DNA of 64,000 nt from the NCBI RefSeq assembly GCF_027579695.1, contig NC_083583.1, positions 22,228,599 through 22,292,598 on the forward strand, written 5' to 3'. Each line of letters starts with the position of its first letter. Within the stretch, counting starts at the first letter, position 1. The translations under genes and the position numbers were made by a program. The notes below the pieces were generated by a model that searched no databases, was not told the origin of the DNA, and saw nothing but the letters and a program-made list of their open reading frames with translations. Below are positions 12,037-23,435 of this stretch, piece by piece. The DNA comes from Neoarius graeffei. Lineage: Eukaryota > Chordata > Actinopteri > Siluriformes > Ariidae.

Positions 12037-12387
12037 TTTTTCTTTCGACTGCTCCTGTTGGGATCGCCACAGCACACTTGTTCCACATATTTGATTTGGC
12101 ATAGTTTCTACACCGGATACCCTTCCTGACGCAACCCTCCCCAGTCTATCCGGGGTTGGGACCGGCGCTAAGTATGCACTGGTTTGTACAACCCCAGTGG
12201 TTGGGTATTTTACCTAATCTGCATCTCTTTGAACTGTGGGGGGAAAATGGAGCACCCAGAAGAAACCCACACAGGCACAGGAAGAACGTGCAAACTCCAC
12301 ACAGAAAGGTTCCATCGGCCAGGGGGGTTTGAACCCGGAACCTTCTTACTGTGAGGTAACAGTGCTACACCACCACCATGCCACTGA
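12037..12387 (-). repeat. Teleost repeat (cggatacccttcctgacgca) joined to a partial SINE
   Basis: 12037-12205 carries a phrase (cggatacccttcctgacgca, tatccggggttgggaccggc) that I recall as widespread in fish genomes. 12211-12387 is an old minus-strand (GATGA)n SINE fragment including the tRNA-like head. Confidence 0.65.
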
Positions 12388-12455
12388 AGGAAGATAATGA
12401 ACAATTATGATGCATGTTTGGTAACAAACTAATTAAAAGCCATGTGTGTGGTGTG

Positions 12456-12831
12456 GGGCGGCACGGTGGTGTAGTGGTTAGCACTGTCGCCTCACAGCAA
12501 GAAGGTCCGGGTTCGAGCCCCGTGGCCGGCGAGGGCCTTTCTGTGCGGAGTTTGCATGTTCTCCCCGTGTCCACGTGGGTTTCCTCCGGGTGCTCCGGTT
12601 TCCCCCACAGTCCAAAGACATGCAGGTTAGGTTAACTGGTGACTCTAAATTGACCGTAGGTGTGAATGGTTGTCTGTGTCTATGTGTCAGCCCTGTGATG
12701 ACCTGGCGACTTGTCCAGGGTGTACCCTGCCTTTCGCCCGTAGTCAGCTGGGATAGGCTCCAGCTTGCCTGCGACCCTGTAGAACAGGATAAAGCGGCTA
12801 GAGATAATGAGATGAGATGAGATGAGATGAG
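12456..12831 (+). repeat. tRNA-derived (GATGA)n SINE with 12-bp target duplication
   Basis: A full-length copy. Direct repeats gtgtgtggtgtg flank it (12444-12455, 12832-12843). Confidence 0.93.
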
Positions 12832-13136
12832 GTGTGTGGTGTGAGGCTAAATCAAATTTCAATAAGCAGTGTTTTCATTTTCTTTATTTATGTCCCTGTA
12901 CGTAAACAGAGACACAATAATGGGGAAACCCACCGCCACAATAATTAATTCTTCTTCACTGTACTTGGGAATGGTTTGAACAGAACCAACATTTAGGTGA
13001 CTGTATTCTTTGTGATTCTTTAGAATCTTTAGAGCACTTGTAAATTGTGATTGGTTGCCGCCGAACTGTGTCACAGCTCATTACCATAAAGTTACCTGGA
13101 TTTTTTTTTTTTAATTAAATTGGCAATACATCAACT

Positions 13137-13348
13137 ATCCAACCATTATCTGTAACCACTTATCCTGTGCAGGGTCATGAGCAAGCTGGAGCCTATCCCG
13201 GCTGACTATGGGTGAGAGACAGGGTACACCCTGGACAAGTCGCCAGGTCATCGCAGGGCTGACACAAAGACAAACAACCATTCATACTCACACTTATGGT
13301 CAATTTAGAGCCACTAATTAGCCTAATTTGCAGGTCTTTGTCCTGCAA
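13137..13348 (-). repeat. Old SINE fragment
   Basis: Diverged body sequence (ccattatctgtaaccactta tcctgtgcagg ... tcaatttagagccac), 3' part only; its head is replaced by the LINE fragment that follows. Confidence 0.75.
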
Positions 13349-14160
13349 TATCAATGTCAATACCAAAACGGCTTAGTTCCCTGGATACAAGAGCAGTTCT
13401 TCTCTCTGGATGGTCAGAGTTTCCAATATCATCTAATAGGGTGCGTACATTCCATGTTCCAAAATTCATCTTATAGGTTTTTCGACCGCAGTAATGGTGA
13501 TCCTGCTGGGCGTGGTATCCCAGCCAGAGGAGGCTGGAACAGACTATTTTTAGGGCACCTTTTCAGCCCCTTCCCCAACCTGGGGTGAGCAGAGTGGATC
13601 CTAAAAAGGGCTGCTCGGTCGCAGAGGTCGCTGTCGAACCACTCCCCTGTTCCAGTCCAGGAGTGGAGCGACTGAAACAGACCTCTGCCGCCTATTGCGT
13701 CGGTTTGAGACTAAGGACTCCCAGATCTCACTATCCTATCAAAAACTCAGCGGACACCATGTGCGTGAAGTAGTTTGTCGTGGGACTGCCGGTGCACAAT
13801 GGTAGGCACACGCTGCTTTATGGAGAGAAGTTCCTGATCCGATGGCAAGGGGACCTCGTCGATCGGGACGCTAAACTCTGCCGCAGAAACCCTCTAAGGT
13901 GAGGGTGCATATGATGGTCCACCAGCGTGGTGGGGTTTTTTCGGGGTTTGCTCCCCTAGATCTGCCGCGTTCTGCAAGACCAGGGGCGGCACTTGGAACC
14001 ACTGCGGATGGTCTTCGGCATGCGAGAGGCTAGGTGGAGTGGCCGCTTGCTGATGACAAAACGGCCATAGGTTGCGCATCGCATGTCGCTGGATATGGGG
14101 AGACCAGTCTGGGACGCCTAGGTGGTGTGGCCACCAGAAAGGTACTACTCCTCCAGGGAT
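13338..14160 (-). mobile_element. LINE 5' end with apurinic-endonuclease N-terminus
   Basis: On the minus strand from 13469 the frame reads MNFGTWNVRTLLDDIGNSDH and PERRTALVSRELSRFGIDID. This is the WNVRTL...ERRTAL..REL...IDI opening of the endonuclease of RTE-type (CFDP2-like) LINEs. It stops at the junction with a SINE at about 13340. The sequence to its right (13470-14160) contains GC-rich tracts that may be the element's 5' UTR, with lower confidence. Confidence 0.6.
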
Positions 14161-14611
14161 CCTTGCCCCTCCAGTATAATAATAATAAGCTTAATCAAGC
14201 ACATGTCCAAATTTCTCTGTGTGTTATTTGCTGTGAGTCCAAACAATACAAGGTCAAGGTTTTTTTTATTTGCCATTTGTGCATAAACCAACAGTTCAGA
14301 CACATTGGAATTTTTGAGCAGGGCTCTCTCGGTCAACAGATTAGAAAATAAAAAACACTATAATAAAAATATTAAATATAGAAACACTATACAATACATT
14401 GGGGGGGAGGGGAAAAGTTATATGCTCAAAATTTTAAATACAAGTATTAAAAAGAAGGAGAGGGCAAATGTTAAATAACATTAATAAAATAAAAGGCTAG
14501 TCCTGAGTGCTGTGTCTGGATTATTAAAAGAGGGGAAAGTTATATGGAAATATTACACATTTTGGGAGGGGAATGAAAGTTATATTGCACAGTTAAAATA
14601 TTGCACATTTA
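14161..14611. other. AT-rich stretch, probably LINE 3' UTR
   Basis: Contains taataataat and repeated tatataaaag/gttatat words and a G-run at 14401-14411. It adjoins the 3' end of the minus-strand LINE fragment at 14612, so it may be that element's 3' UTR. No gene is seen. Confidence 0.3.
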
Positions 14612-15215
14612 TCAAAGGGTATATGATACATAATCCTGTTTCACAGATAATTGTATATCACATATTGCATATGACAAGTGAAGTGAGGTAGTAACGGTTA
14701 TTGTTACGCTTATTCGATAATTTTGTTTCGCCATCAGTCTGACTGTGGCAGGGAAGAAGCTGAAGAACCGTGTTCTATGAGTGATGATGCTGTCCGATCT
14801 GCTGTGTCTCAGGTTGTATGTGCAGTGTTTGTGTCTGAGCAGAGAGTGAGCTGGGTGGAATGAGTCTCTGATGATTCCCTCTGCTCTTTTCTGACAGCGC
14901 TGCACATACCGTACATAAAGTCCATGGTAGGAAGTTTTGTCCCTATGATCCTCTCCGCAGTCTTTATGACTCTTTGCAGAGCCTTCCTCTCTGCCTGTGT
15001 GGTGTGACCGTACCAGACTGTGATGCCTGCGGTGAGGATGCTCTCTATCAGTCCTCTGTAGGCCAGGCTGAGAGGGCAATGGTTCAGACCAGCTTTCCTT
15101 AGCAGCCTGATGAAATAAAGCCGTTGCTGGGCTTTTTTCACTGTGGCTGTGGTGTTAAGAGTCCAGCTCAGGTCAGATGTAACCTGCAGTCCCAGGAATC
15201 TTCCAAAGTAAGGCA
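14612..15215 (-). mobile_element. L2/CR1-group LINE, C-terminal fragment of ORF2
   Basis: The frame reads FLGLQVTSDLSWTLNTTATV, KKAQQRLYFIRLLRKAGL, YRGLIESILTAGITVWYG and LQRVIKTAERIIGTKLP, then in another frame DSFHPAHSLL. This is the region after the reverse-transcriptase palm in L2/CR1-like LINEs. A frameshift separates the last part. Confidence 0.7.
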
Positions 15216-15660
15216 AGATTTTCAGTAACCTTCTCGGAGATAAAGGTACACAGATTTAGCCAAATCGTTTTTACAATAGGGCAGTGCCAAAATAAATGTA
15301 CAACGGTTTCTGGACATTCAACACAGAAGCTACAGTTTAGATCAATATCTTTCTTAAACTTATTTTTAATATAGATTTTAACCAGATAGATTCTATGAAT
15401 AAGTTTAAAGGAAACCTTTACTTTATTTGGAATTAAGTATCGATTAGGCCAAAGCCAGGCATTCTTCCATACCATATCACCCACAAATTGATTCCAGTAT
15501 GATATCACATAACTCTTTGCAACAGTGCTCTCATAGATGTGTTATTATTACAAGAAGGACTGGAGAAACAAATTTTACCTATGGGGGAATATACAAGTGA
15601 TAAAGGTAATTGTTGACCAGTAATCCTTGGCTGAGGTTTAAATGGCATACAAACACCAGA
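15210..15660 (-). mobile_element. L1-Tx1-like LINE fragment (ORF2 C-terminus)
   Basis: The frame (to 15508) reads ISYWNQFVGDMVWKNAWLWP, VKVSFKLIHRIYLVKIYIKN and then CSFCVECPETVVHLFWHC, the C..C...H..C segment of L1-Tx1 ORF2. It is joined head to tail to an unrelated LINE at about 15212. The right limit is approximate. Confidence 0.7.
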
Positions 15661-16259
15661 GGATATTGCACCAATTCATGTGCGAAATGGCGGATTTCTC
15701 AGGTATGTTTATAACTTATAATTTCTCATTTTCTACCTTTATCATTTGCTTAATGGGTGAAGATTCTTGAAAATAAATACAGATGTATAAATACAGATAT
15801 ATCCGCCATTTTGCATGTGAATTTCTTTCGGCGGCGACCAACTTGAGTCCAAAAAACTCTCTTTTACGGCCAATGATTCGCTTTAACTTACGACAATAGG
15901 AGAGAATTGCATGCTAACTAGCGCTATAGCATCCAAAAGAGTGTTAAGAATTTATTTACATGTAATTTGAATTATGTCGTCGAACCGGCATAATTATGCA
16001 ACAAGGCAAAAAGAAGTAATAAAATACTCGGTCTCCATAACTGTATTGGTAATTTTTTAGAAGTATTTTATTACTTTATTTTTATTATTGTATTTTTAAA
16101 TTATTTTAAGATATCTTGGTTGACGTGCGTTTGCGGTCTTTTTCAATAAAGTTTGCAAGATGAAGCATTATTTTATCGACTTCACAGAGCGTCGACGAAT
16201 TGTGATGCTCATGCTGGGTTCAGTGTGAATGTAGGGAAATGCTGCCGGGTCTCCTAGAC
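15661..16259. other. Unassigned intergenic sequence
   Basis: Contains gtgcgaaatggcggattt (15680) and the near-inverse atccgccattttgcatgtga (15800), suggesting inverted ends of a small element. There is no supported gene. Confidence 0.3.
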
Positions 16260-16348
16260 CAGGGGTGTCAAACATACTTGTTTGTAGACTTGCAGAGAAA
16301 AAAACTTCTAACGATGTCAAAAAAAAAAAGAAAAAGTAAATCTCTAGC

Positions 16349-16724
16349 CCGGGCGGCACGGTGGTGTAGTGGTTAGCGCTGTCGCCTCACAGCAAGAAGG
16401 TCCGGGTTCGAGCCCTGTGGCCGGCGAGGGCCTTTCTGTGTGGAGTTTGCATGTTCTCCCCGTGTCCGCGTGGGTTTCCTCCGGATGCTCCGGTTTCCCC
16501 CACAGTCCAAAGACATGCAGGTTAGGTTAACTGGTGACTCTAAATTGACCGTAGGTGTGAATGTGAGTGTGAATGGTTGTCTGTGTCTATGTGTCAGCCC
16601 TGTGATGACCTGGCGACTTGTCCAGGGTGTACCCCACCTTTCGCCCGTAGTCAGCTGGGATAGGCTCCAGCTTGCCTGCAACCCTGTAGAACAGGATAAA
16701 GCGGCTAGAGATAATGAGATGAGA
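16349..16724 (+). repeat. tRNA-derived (GATGA)n SINE inside the outer hAT
   Basis: A full-length copy. Direct repeats aaatctctagccc flank it (from about 16336, and from 16725). The second hAT later inserted within the right-hand duplication. Confidence 0.92.
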
Positions 16725-16950
16725 AATCTCTAGCCCAGGGGTTTTCAAAGTGTGGGAGAGTCAGCCCCCCCTCGGAGAGCAAATAAACAGCCCCCCCCCC
16801 CAATTTTTGTTGTTGCTATACTTAATGTTCCATTCGGATTTTTAAAAAATGGTTGTTGTACACATTTTAATTTTTTTCTTTTTCACATTTTAAACATCTG
16901 TGCTTTTTAAAACATCTTGTTTTACACATTTTAAACATCTCATATCATCG

Positions 16951-17133
16951 TTAGCTAGCACCTCTTGGCAGACAACACACTGTGGCAGTGGAGCATTCAG
17001 ATCCAGTCCATGAAAATCCAAACTTTAAATAATCGTGGTCATACTTCCTTCTTTTTTCAGTCCCCCAGGATTTCGTGGGCCTTTTTTGTGATTGTTGTGG
17101 GCTGAAATGTCTGATGTTGCGGGGGTTTTCCAA
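16951..17133 (-). pseudogene. hAT transposase N-terminal fragment
   Basis: Reads KRRKYDHDYLKFGFSWTGSE and CSTATVCCLPRGAS, then a stop. It resembles RKY...YL.FGFT...C..C of SCAND3/ZBED5-type hAT transposases, but with a degraded zinc finger. No core follows. Confidence 0.55.
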
Positions 17134-18475
17134 AAAACTGAGATGAAAGTTACTGTGTTTTTTAGGTTTTTGTTGCGATTACATTGCGGGAGGAAGTGAA
17201 AGTTGCGAGAAATTGTTGCGATTTTCTCTTTTTGTGATTAAAATTGAGTGATATGTTAAATATTAAGTTATTACTGAAAAACTATTGATTAAAAAAAACA
17301 ACGACACTGAGAAATGGTCCTATAAACAACTTTACCAATATAAAAGATTACCAGGACTACAAAAATGCAGAAAAATAGGCTTTACTTATCCAAATGCACC
17401 TGTTGGTTCAAATGTTAAAGTGCATAGAACCTCACAGCACAACATGAAGTTACCTTAAAATATAATATAAATGCCTCAGCTTTCATGTAAGAAAAAAAAA
17501 CTAATTAATACTAGTACTGTGTGCAGGCAGTCTCTCCTGAAGACTAAATTAAACAATAATTATAAACTAATAAAATAAATGGTTCAGGCTTCATAGAAGA
17601 AAAAAAAACAATCTGAACAGAATCTCACAGTATGATGCTGAAGAATGATTCTATGAATTCGGTGCCCTTTCAGAAGACTCAGTGTCCCAAGATAAAATGC
17701 TGATATATTTCTTCAGAACATTGACAAAATTACATTTAAACTGCACTATTTCAAAATATTGGGTGTTTTTAGTATATTAAACTGAAAAGAAGGACATAAT
17801 AACTATTATTTTCATTTTTATTAGTTTTAATATGTGAGGAGCACAGCAATTCTGCATGTCCCCATCACCAATTACAGTAACAATGTGGCCAATTTTATGT
17901 TTACATTCTTTAATTTTTTTTATTTATTTTTTGTTAAATGCATCACTGCTACTCCAGTTTCACATACAATGTGTTTTTTGGGGAAAAGTAATTATATTTT
18001 AGAAGAAATTTAGGCATTTTCCTTTGTCCCTATGTATAATTCAACTCCGTCACGCAACCGCCTCCGCCCCCTATTTGTATACATAAATGGTTTGACCCTG
18101 TGACATCATTTAAGGAAGTAGATTTAGCAGAGTCTCCAGAACAGCATGGTGCAACCAGTGGTAAGTGTTAACTCTCATTTCTTGAAATATTGTAAGACTT
18201 TTATAAACATATAGGTTCCGTCAAGCATAAGTACTCAACACTTGAGTGAAAAAGTCATAGTAGAGAAGTTTTTTATCGAGAAATGATTATATATTTATGA
18301 ATTAGAAGAAGATCTAAACTGAATCACGCCATGTGCCACAGTCCTAGCATTTAGCATGAACAGTTAACAACAGATTAGCATAAAATCTTCAACCCCATCA
18401 CATTCAACCCCGTCACACATTCTGTTGTTATGGGGTTGAATGACTGTTACAGGGTTGAATAGTTGTTTATATTAG
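17134..18475. other. Non-coding transposon interior
   Basis: AT-rich. It holds repeated ttgcg words at 17170-17225, and from 18040 onward words of the type ttcaacyccrtcac and their inverses (18042, 18391, 18406, 18432, 18452). These look like subterminal repeats of an element whose coding part follows. No gene is supported. Confidence 0.4.
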
Positions 18476-19077
18476 TTGTTTATCATCAGCCAAGGTCACG
18501 ACATTGTGGATGCATTGACCCTCTACACGGTCCTAAAAGATAATTTGACTTCCATCAAATTGTTCTTTGTAGAGGAAGAAACTATTGAGGAGGCATTGAA
18601 GCGCATGCCAGCCAATCTGCCTGTCATCCAGTCGACGATGAGAATCCATCAAGTGGTTTACATTTCTCCGGGAAAGTTTGCATACAGAGATGTAAGCTGC
18701 ATGTGTTTAGTTCACAAGAAGACAGTGGACTGTCAGTGCTTCCCAATGCCCAACAGTTTACATTTCACAATGTTGCAGCCAATGTACCACAGACAGAGAT
18801 CGACTGGGGTGAACAAAATCTGTGTGGGAAATGGTGCGTAATAAAATATGACCAGGAACTATACCCCGGAATCATTCTCGCCACAGATGAAAGCCATGCA
18901 CAAGTGAAATGCATGAGCTGTGCTGGACCAAACCGTTACTTCTGGTCTCTGCATGACGACATCCTGTGGTATCCCTTTGAGGATGTCCTCGAAAAAATTG
19001 AAGCCCCTACTCATGTCACCTCTCGGCATATGGAGATAAAGAAGGAAGTGTGGACAAGGCTTCATGAACTATTGTGA
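18476..19077 (+). pseudogene. Transposon-type protein of unassigned family, one frameshift
   Basis: The first frame reads QGHDIVDALTLYTVLKDN, then EEALKRMPANLPVIQSTMRI and GKFAYRDVSCMC. After a shift near 18700 the second frame reads SSQEDSGLSVLPNAQQFTF, then LCGKWCVIKYDQELYPGIIL, QVKCMSCAGPNRYFWSLHDD and ILWYPFEDVLEKIEAP, ending at TGA 19075-19077. The joined product would be about 200 residues. The tail (KWCV.YD...PG.I.......VKCM...G.NR.FW...DD.LWY...D.L) is a pattern I remember from unnamed fish transposon-linked proteins, but I cannot name the family. It has no catalytic DDE visible. (CA)n repeats follow. Confidence 0.5.
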
Positions 19078-19196
19078 ACATGAATTGAAGAATACAACAT
19101 CTTTGAAGCATTCCCATGATTTTTTAAGTTGAATACATGTTCTTGTAGTTCACTGTTGCCAAATGAGAATTCTTCTGAGAAATTTTTACTTCAGAC

Positions 19197-19204
19197 CAAA
19201 GTGG

Positions 19205-19259
<55 letters not shown>

Positions 19260-19409
19260 GGCACGCACTCACACACACACACACACTATCTTCACCCACA
19301 ATCAACACTTAACATGACAGGATACGCCATTCTCAGCGGAGGAGAGCAGAACTGTGGTTGAAGAGATGAGACAAAAGGAGAGGTGGAAAGAAAGTGACCA
19401 AAGTGGACA

Positions 19410-19445
<36 letters not shown>

Positions 19446-19565
19446 GTAACTATCTTCACCCACAATCAACACTATACATGACAGGATGGCATGCTCACCG
19501 GAGGAGAGCAGAACTGTGGTTGAAGAACTGTGGTTGAGACAAAAGGAGAGGTAGAAAGAAGTTAG
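19197..19565 (+). repeat. Tandem duplication carrying (CA)n
   Basis: Two units share caaagtggacac, a (CA)n run with gcgcgc, ctatcttcacccacaatcaa, acatgacagga, and ggagagcagaactgtggttg. The first unit spans about 19197-19396 and the second about 19397-19565. In the second unit gaagaactgtggttg is itself duplicated. Confidence 0.85.
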
Positions 19566-20885
19566 GGTAGAGGAGAACAGGACCAGAGAAGAGCCAAATG
19601 AGAATTCTGGGAAATGAGTTTCACCTCAGACCAAACAAGGCTTTGTTAATTATTGTTTTCCAGGTTTCAAGCATTTGAAAATGGATGTTGTTGACATTCA
19701 TAGTTCATTTACTTCTGAGTAAATACATTTTTTTGTTTTACCACAGAGGGAAAAGTTCAAAGTTTTTCAAACGGACAAACTGAAAATATGATGTAATTGC
19801 TGATCCACGAATTTTAAATATAAAATATGTTCAATACCAAAAAAGTTGTTGCGTTTTTACTAATGATTTCATTTTTTGGTACATTAAAAGGCAACTTGCA
19901 CAGTATTGTACAGAAATGCTTTTCAGGACCCATGTCTTCTGAGAGGTTTCCTCCTACTCCTACACTTCACCAAGCGATTTTCTATTCCCTCAAAGACTTT
20001 AACTGGTAAATTTTCTAAGTAGCTGCCTAACACTAGGAATGCCCTATTGACCCTACCATGGGGTTTTAGATCAGATTATACGTTTTTATAATGGATAAAA
20101 AGCATATATAATTTGATATATAATCCTTGCTTAGTCAACCCTGTTACAACAGGTCAACCCTGTTATGACCAATTCAACCCTGTTATGAGACACAATTTAT
20201 AATTTTTAAAAATGTTCTCAACAGAAAACCTTCTAAGGTTACATATGGTTTGTATATTAGATTGTGATAAACATACCAATGTAAAGTTTGTACATATTAC
20301 ATGACGTTATTGCATATTTTGAGCAATTTACAGAGTAAAATAATGAATACTTGTCATTTTTTTCAGAATTCTGATAGAATATCAGTTTCCCCTTATGTTT
20401 TGTTTGGTATCAAAATGTTATAGTAAATAAAGGGACAGCTAAATTATTTAGTCATGCTAGTGCCTTCTCACTACCCTATTATAATAATCAGTAATGGCAA
20501 TAAAAAATAACCGGTTGAATTAAATATCGACTTGTGTCTAATAAAAGCTCATAAATATTACTTAAAATATCATGTTAAGGTGGGAAATTATATTTTTTGT
20601 ACAGTAGACAAATGACAAAATCACATGAAATTTAAAAAAACACATTTTGGTTAAAAAATTCCTCTCACCCTCTTCAATCCAAAAGGGCACCGTTTCTGTA
20701 GAATCACCCTGAAGCGGCCTAAACAATGGAAAATAAAATACCATTTTGGCAAAAATGTTGGCATCCATTAATTTCTTGTATTAAGTAAAAAAATAATGTA
20801 AAGTGCGCACAGTCCTTCACTGTAAACATAACACACTTTCGGTAACAGAATTTAAGCCTATATAAACACTGACTCGCACATCATG
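19566..20885. other. Non-coding transposon interior with tcaaccctgttatg repeats
   Basis: The words tcaaccctgttac, tcaaccctgttatgacc and ttcaaccctgttatgag lie at 20136-20190, in the same sense as those near 18391. No gene is supported. From 20886 to 20981 a dispersed repeat shared with 5683-5769 occurs, inverted. Confidence 0.4.
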
Positions 20886-21253
20886 CAATGTTGCCAGATA
20901 CTGCTGATGTTTTCCAGTCCAAAATATGTTCAAAACCTGCCAAAATGCACTTGAAACCGCCCAATCTGGCAACACTGCGTGCATGCTGCTTCTCTTGAAC
21001 GTATACACGGAAGTAAGGCGGAAGGTAGTTTGTCGACGTCACCTCAAGACGACGCCAATGATTGGTCAAATTTGCGGGAACGTTGCGGTGATTGGATATA
21101 ATTGCAACACCGCCCTGAATTCGCGGAGATTGGTTGAATTTGCGTTGAAGTTGCAAATCGCAACATCCTGGAGGCTCTGTTTTTTTTTTGTTTTTTTTTT
21201 TTTGCTTGGCCCAGACTCTATCTCCTCACTCACTGTAGCTTTAGGTAATAAAA

Positions 21254-21926
21254 TTAGAACTAAATATCTCTCCTTTCTAATTCCCTTCAAAGCGAAAGAA
21301 ATACAGTTCAAAATTTTGAATAGAATTTACCCAACCAAAGAATTTCTTAAGAAGAAATTTAAATTTGAAACTGGTAAATGTGTGTTTTGTGAAACAGAGG
21401 AGGAGGATTTGGAACATCTTTTCTTTCTATGTGATTTAATACAAAGATTTTGGATTGATTTTCAGGCTTGGCTACAGTCTAGGGGGATTCAGTTTGCCCC
21501 TTTATCCATTAAGGAAATTAAATTTGGGGTGTTTTTAAATAATAACAAAATTGAATATGGTGTTAATAATTTGCTACTTTTAGGTAAACACTTTATTCAC
21601 AAATGTCGTTTTTTTAAAACTGGACCTTGTGTTGCACACTGGAGGAGTGACCTCAGGCTTTTTGCCAGGTCTTTAAGGTTGGTTGAAAATAGGGATGTTG
21701 GTTATTTTATATCCTTTTTGGATGACTTTGATTTGCTCGATTGACGTGTGTAAGGATGGTTGAGTGGCCCCTTTCTTGTTCATGTTTTTAACTTTATTGC
21801 TGTGTGTGTGTTTTTGCTTCTTTGATGTTTTTTGGATCTGTATATATATGGTGCTCTATTTGTTTGTATTTTGAATGTTTTTGGAAATAAAAAAAAATGT
21901 TTTGGGAAATAAAAAAAAAAAAAAAA
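21254..21926 (+). mobile_element. 5'-truncated L1-Tx1-like LINE insertion
   Basis: Reads FKAKEIQFKILNRIYPTKEF, then CVFCETEEEDLEHLFFLCDL (zinc-knuckle-like) to a stop at 21742-21744. A short 3' UTR and an A-tail follow (21910-21926). Direct repeats agctttaggtaataaaa flank it (21237-21253, 21927-21943). These are classic marks of target-primed reverse transcription. Confidence 0.9.
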
Positions 21927-22314
21927 AGCTTTAGGTAATAAAAATCGATCCATTTTGTCTCTGGTAAAGGCTAGCTGAAGTTCGCTAAATGTCCGCAATA
22001 GTAACTTATTCTGGTTTATTTTTCCTCACGTTGTGCCCCCCCCTTAAGAACTCTGGCGCCCCACACTTTGAAAAGCCCTGCTCTAGCCCATTCCTGTGAC
22101 GACTTTTGAATTTTTAAAGAAATAACCGAAATGCTCAATTCAGCCGCTAGGGGCAGCAAAAAAAAGCAGCACTGACATAACAAGAGATAAGGAAATAAAC
22201 AGCACATTTTAGCAACGTGCCCAGATATGTTGTCTGATTCCATGAATGGCAGTTTTGCCTCACCACTATTAAGTTGCTATCAAAATTATCAAGAGTGATA
22301 CCCCCATTACCAAA

Positions 22315-23435
22315 ATGTCTTTGTCAAAAAGAAGAAAAGTTGACGTAGAGTGCAGAGTTTTCCTGGAAAAATGGACTGAGTATTATTCACAGAGGTGAAT
22401 ACAAAACCAGTGTGCTTGGTATGTAATCAACAGGTTGCAGTGCTCAAAGAATATAGTATTCAGCACCTCTATGAGGCTACGTTTACATTACGTCGAATCA
22501 GCGGATCATCAGATTAATGTTCTTAAAACGATTCGCGTTTACACTAAAACCGTTAGCCGTGCACATAGCAACGCCAATACGCGGATACGCTCGGCTCCGC
22601 AGGCATCCTGCACTCCAAATCACTCCACCCTGAACAGCGAGTGCCCTCTGGAGGGTGCGCACTCCGGCCCTGCGCAGCTCACACAGCGCGCGAGTGAAGT
22701 GCACAAGCCACGATTCGGGACTGAGCCGCTGTGTGTGTGATCCCAGCGCATATCACTTACTACTTGCAAGTGGAAGGATGGCAAGCCTAAAGACAATCAT
22801 AACTACACAATGGGCAGTATTTGCATAAGTATTTGCAGTATTTTCATACTTTTATACTCTTTAATGAAAGGTGATACAAGGCAGAAGTCCGCGCCGTTTT
22901 TCAGCAGTCGCGTCACATGACCAACGCCAGCGAATCAGGAAGGTGGATGTCACAGTGACGTTGTCCAATGAGACGCCAGCTAGAGCTCAGCACAGCGTAT
23001 CCGCGTATTTTGAATGTTTACACAGCACCGGAGCTGACACGATCTGGATTGAATACGTGGACCCTGGCGGATTCCCGTTTCCAGGCATTTCCAGGCGGTT
23101 TAATGTAAACGGACAGTGCATCCGCGAAGAAAACGAGACAGATACGGTCTAGTGTAAACGTAGCCTGAGACTCATCATAAAGAAAAATTTCGCAATTTGT
23201 ATGGACAATTAAGAACAGAGAAGATATTGTTAGCTGGTCTGAAGAAACAGCAGTCTGCATTTACTCGCAGCCGTGAGGTCAGTGATGGAGCAGTGAAAGC
23301 TAGCTACCTTATTGCAAACGAGTTGGTGCAAGCATCCAAGCCATTTTCTGACTGTGAACTTGGGGAAAAAATGCATGCTGAAGGCTGCAAAAGTCGTGTG
23401 CCCTGAAAAGCAATCTGCCAACATTAGTGTGGGGA
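22315..23435 (+). pseudogene. GTF2IRD2/ZBED-type hAT transposase, N-terminal part, broken
   Basis: Starts at ATG 22315 as MSLSKRRKVDVECRVFLEKW. After a frameshift near 22384 it reads FTEVNTKPVCLVCNQQVAVL and KEYSIQHLYE, with the C..C half of a zinc finger. A MITE interrupts it (22475-23165). It resumes ETHHKEKFRNLYGQLR and LLAGLKKQQSAFTRSREVSD, GAVKASYLIANELVQASKPF, and then shifts frame again to KAAKVVCPEKQSANIS. This matches the transposase domain captured in GTF2IRD2. The C-terminal catalytic half is absent, so it is inactive. Confidence 0.75.
22475..23165 (+). mobile_element. Harbinger-like MITE family M1, copy 1
   Basis: Ends GGCTACGTTTACATTA and TAGTGTAAACGTAGCC, flanked by TGA (22472-22474, 23166-23168). 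It splits the transposase above. The family recurs at 25633-26335 and 34855-35555 with TAA duplications. A 28-codon hydrophobic frame from ATG about 22779 is cut by an internal TAA in this copy. Confidence 0.8.

Larger units (their letters stand above)
16736..22080. mobile_element. Second hAT element with perfect 8-bp target duplication
   Basis: The left end CAGGGGTTTTCAAAGTGTGG and the right end ccacactttgaaaagccctg are inverted repeats. The duplication ctctagcc is perfect (16728-16735, 22081-22088). Near the left end the minus strand encodes KRRKYDHDYLKFGFSWTGSE (about 17000-17060), the RKY...YL.FGF start of Charlie-type transposases; the rest is missing. The 5.3-kb interior holds an unassigned protein (18476-19077), microsatellites and an L1 insertion. 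Confidence 0.8.

Noticed and set aside
19204-19256. CRISPR-like array in the short repeat runs
   Set aside because: Simple (CA)n and (TA)n microsatellites without spacers; the sequence is from an animal genome.
22871-23152. 93-codon frame (MIQGRSPRR...) repeated in the M1 MITEs
   Set aside because: It spans the MITE interior and runs into its terminal repeat; the low-complexity basic composition and lack of any domain suggest a shadow frame.
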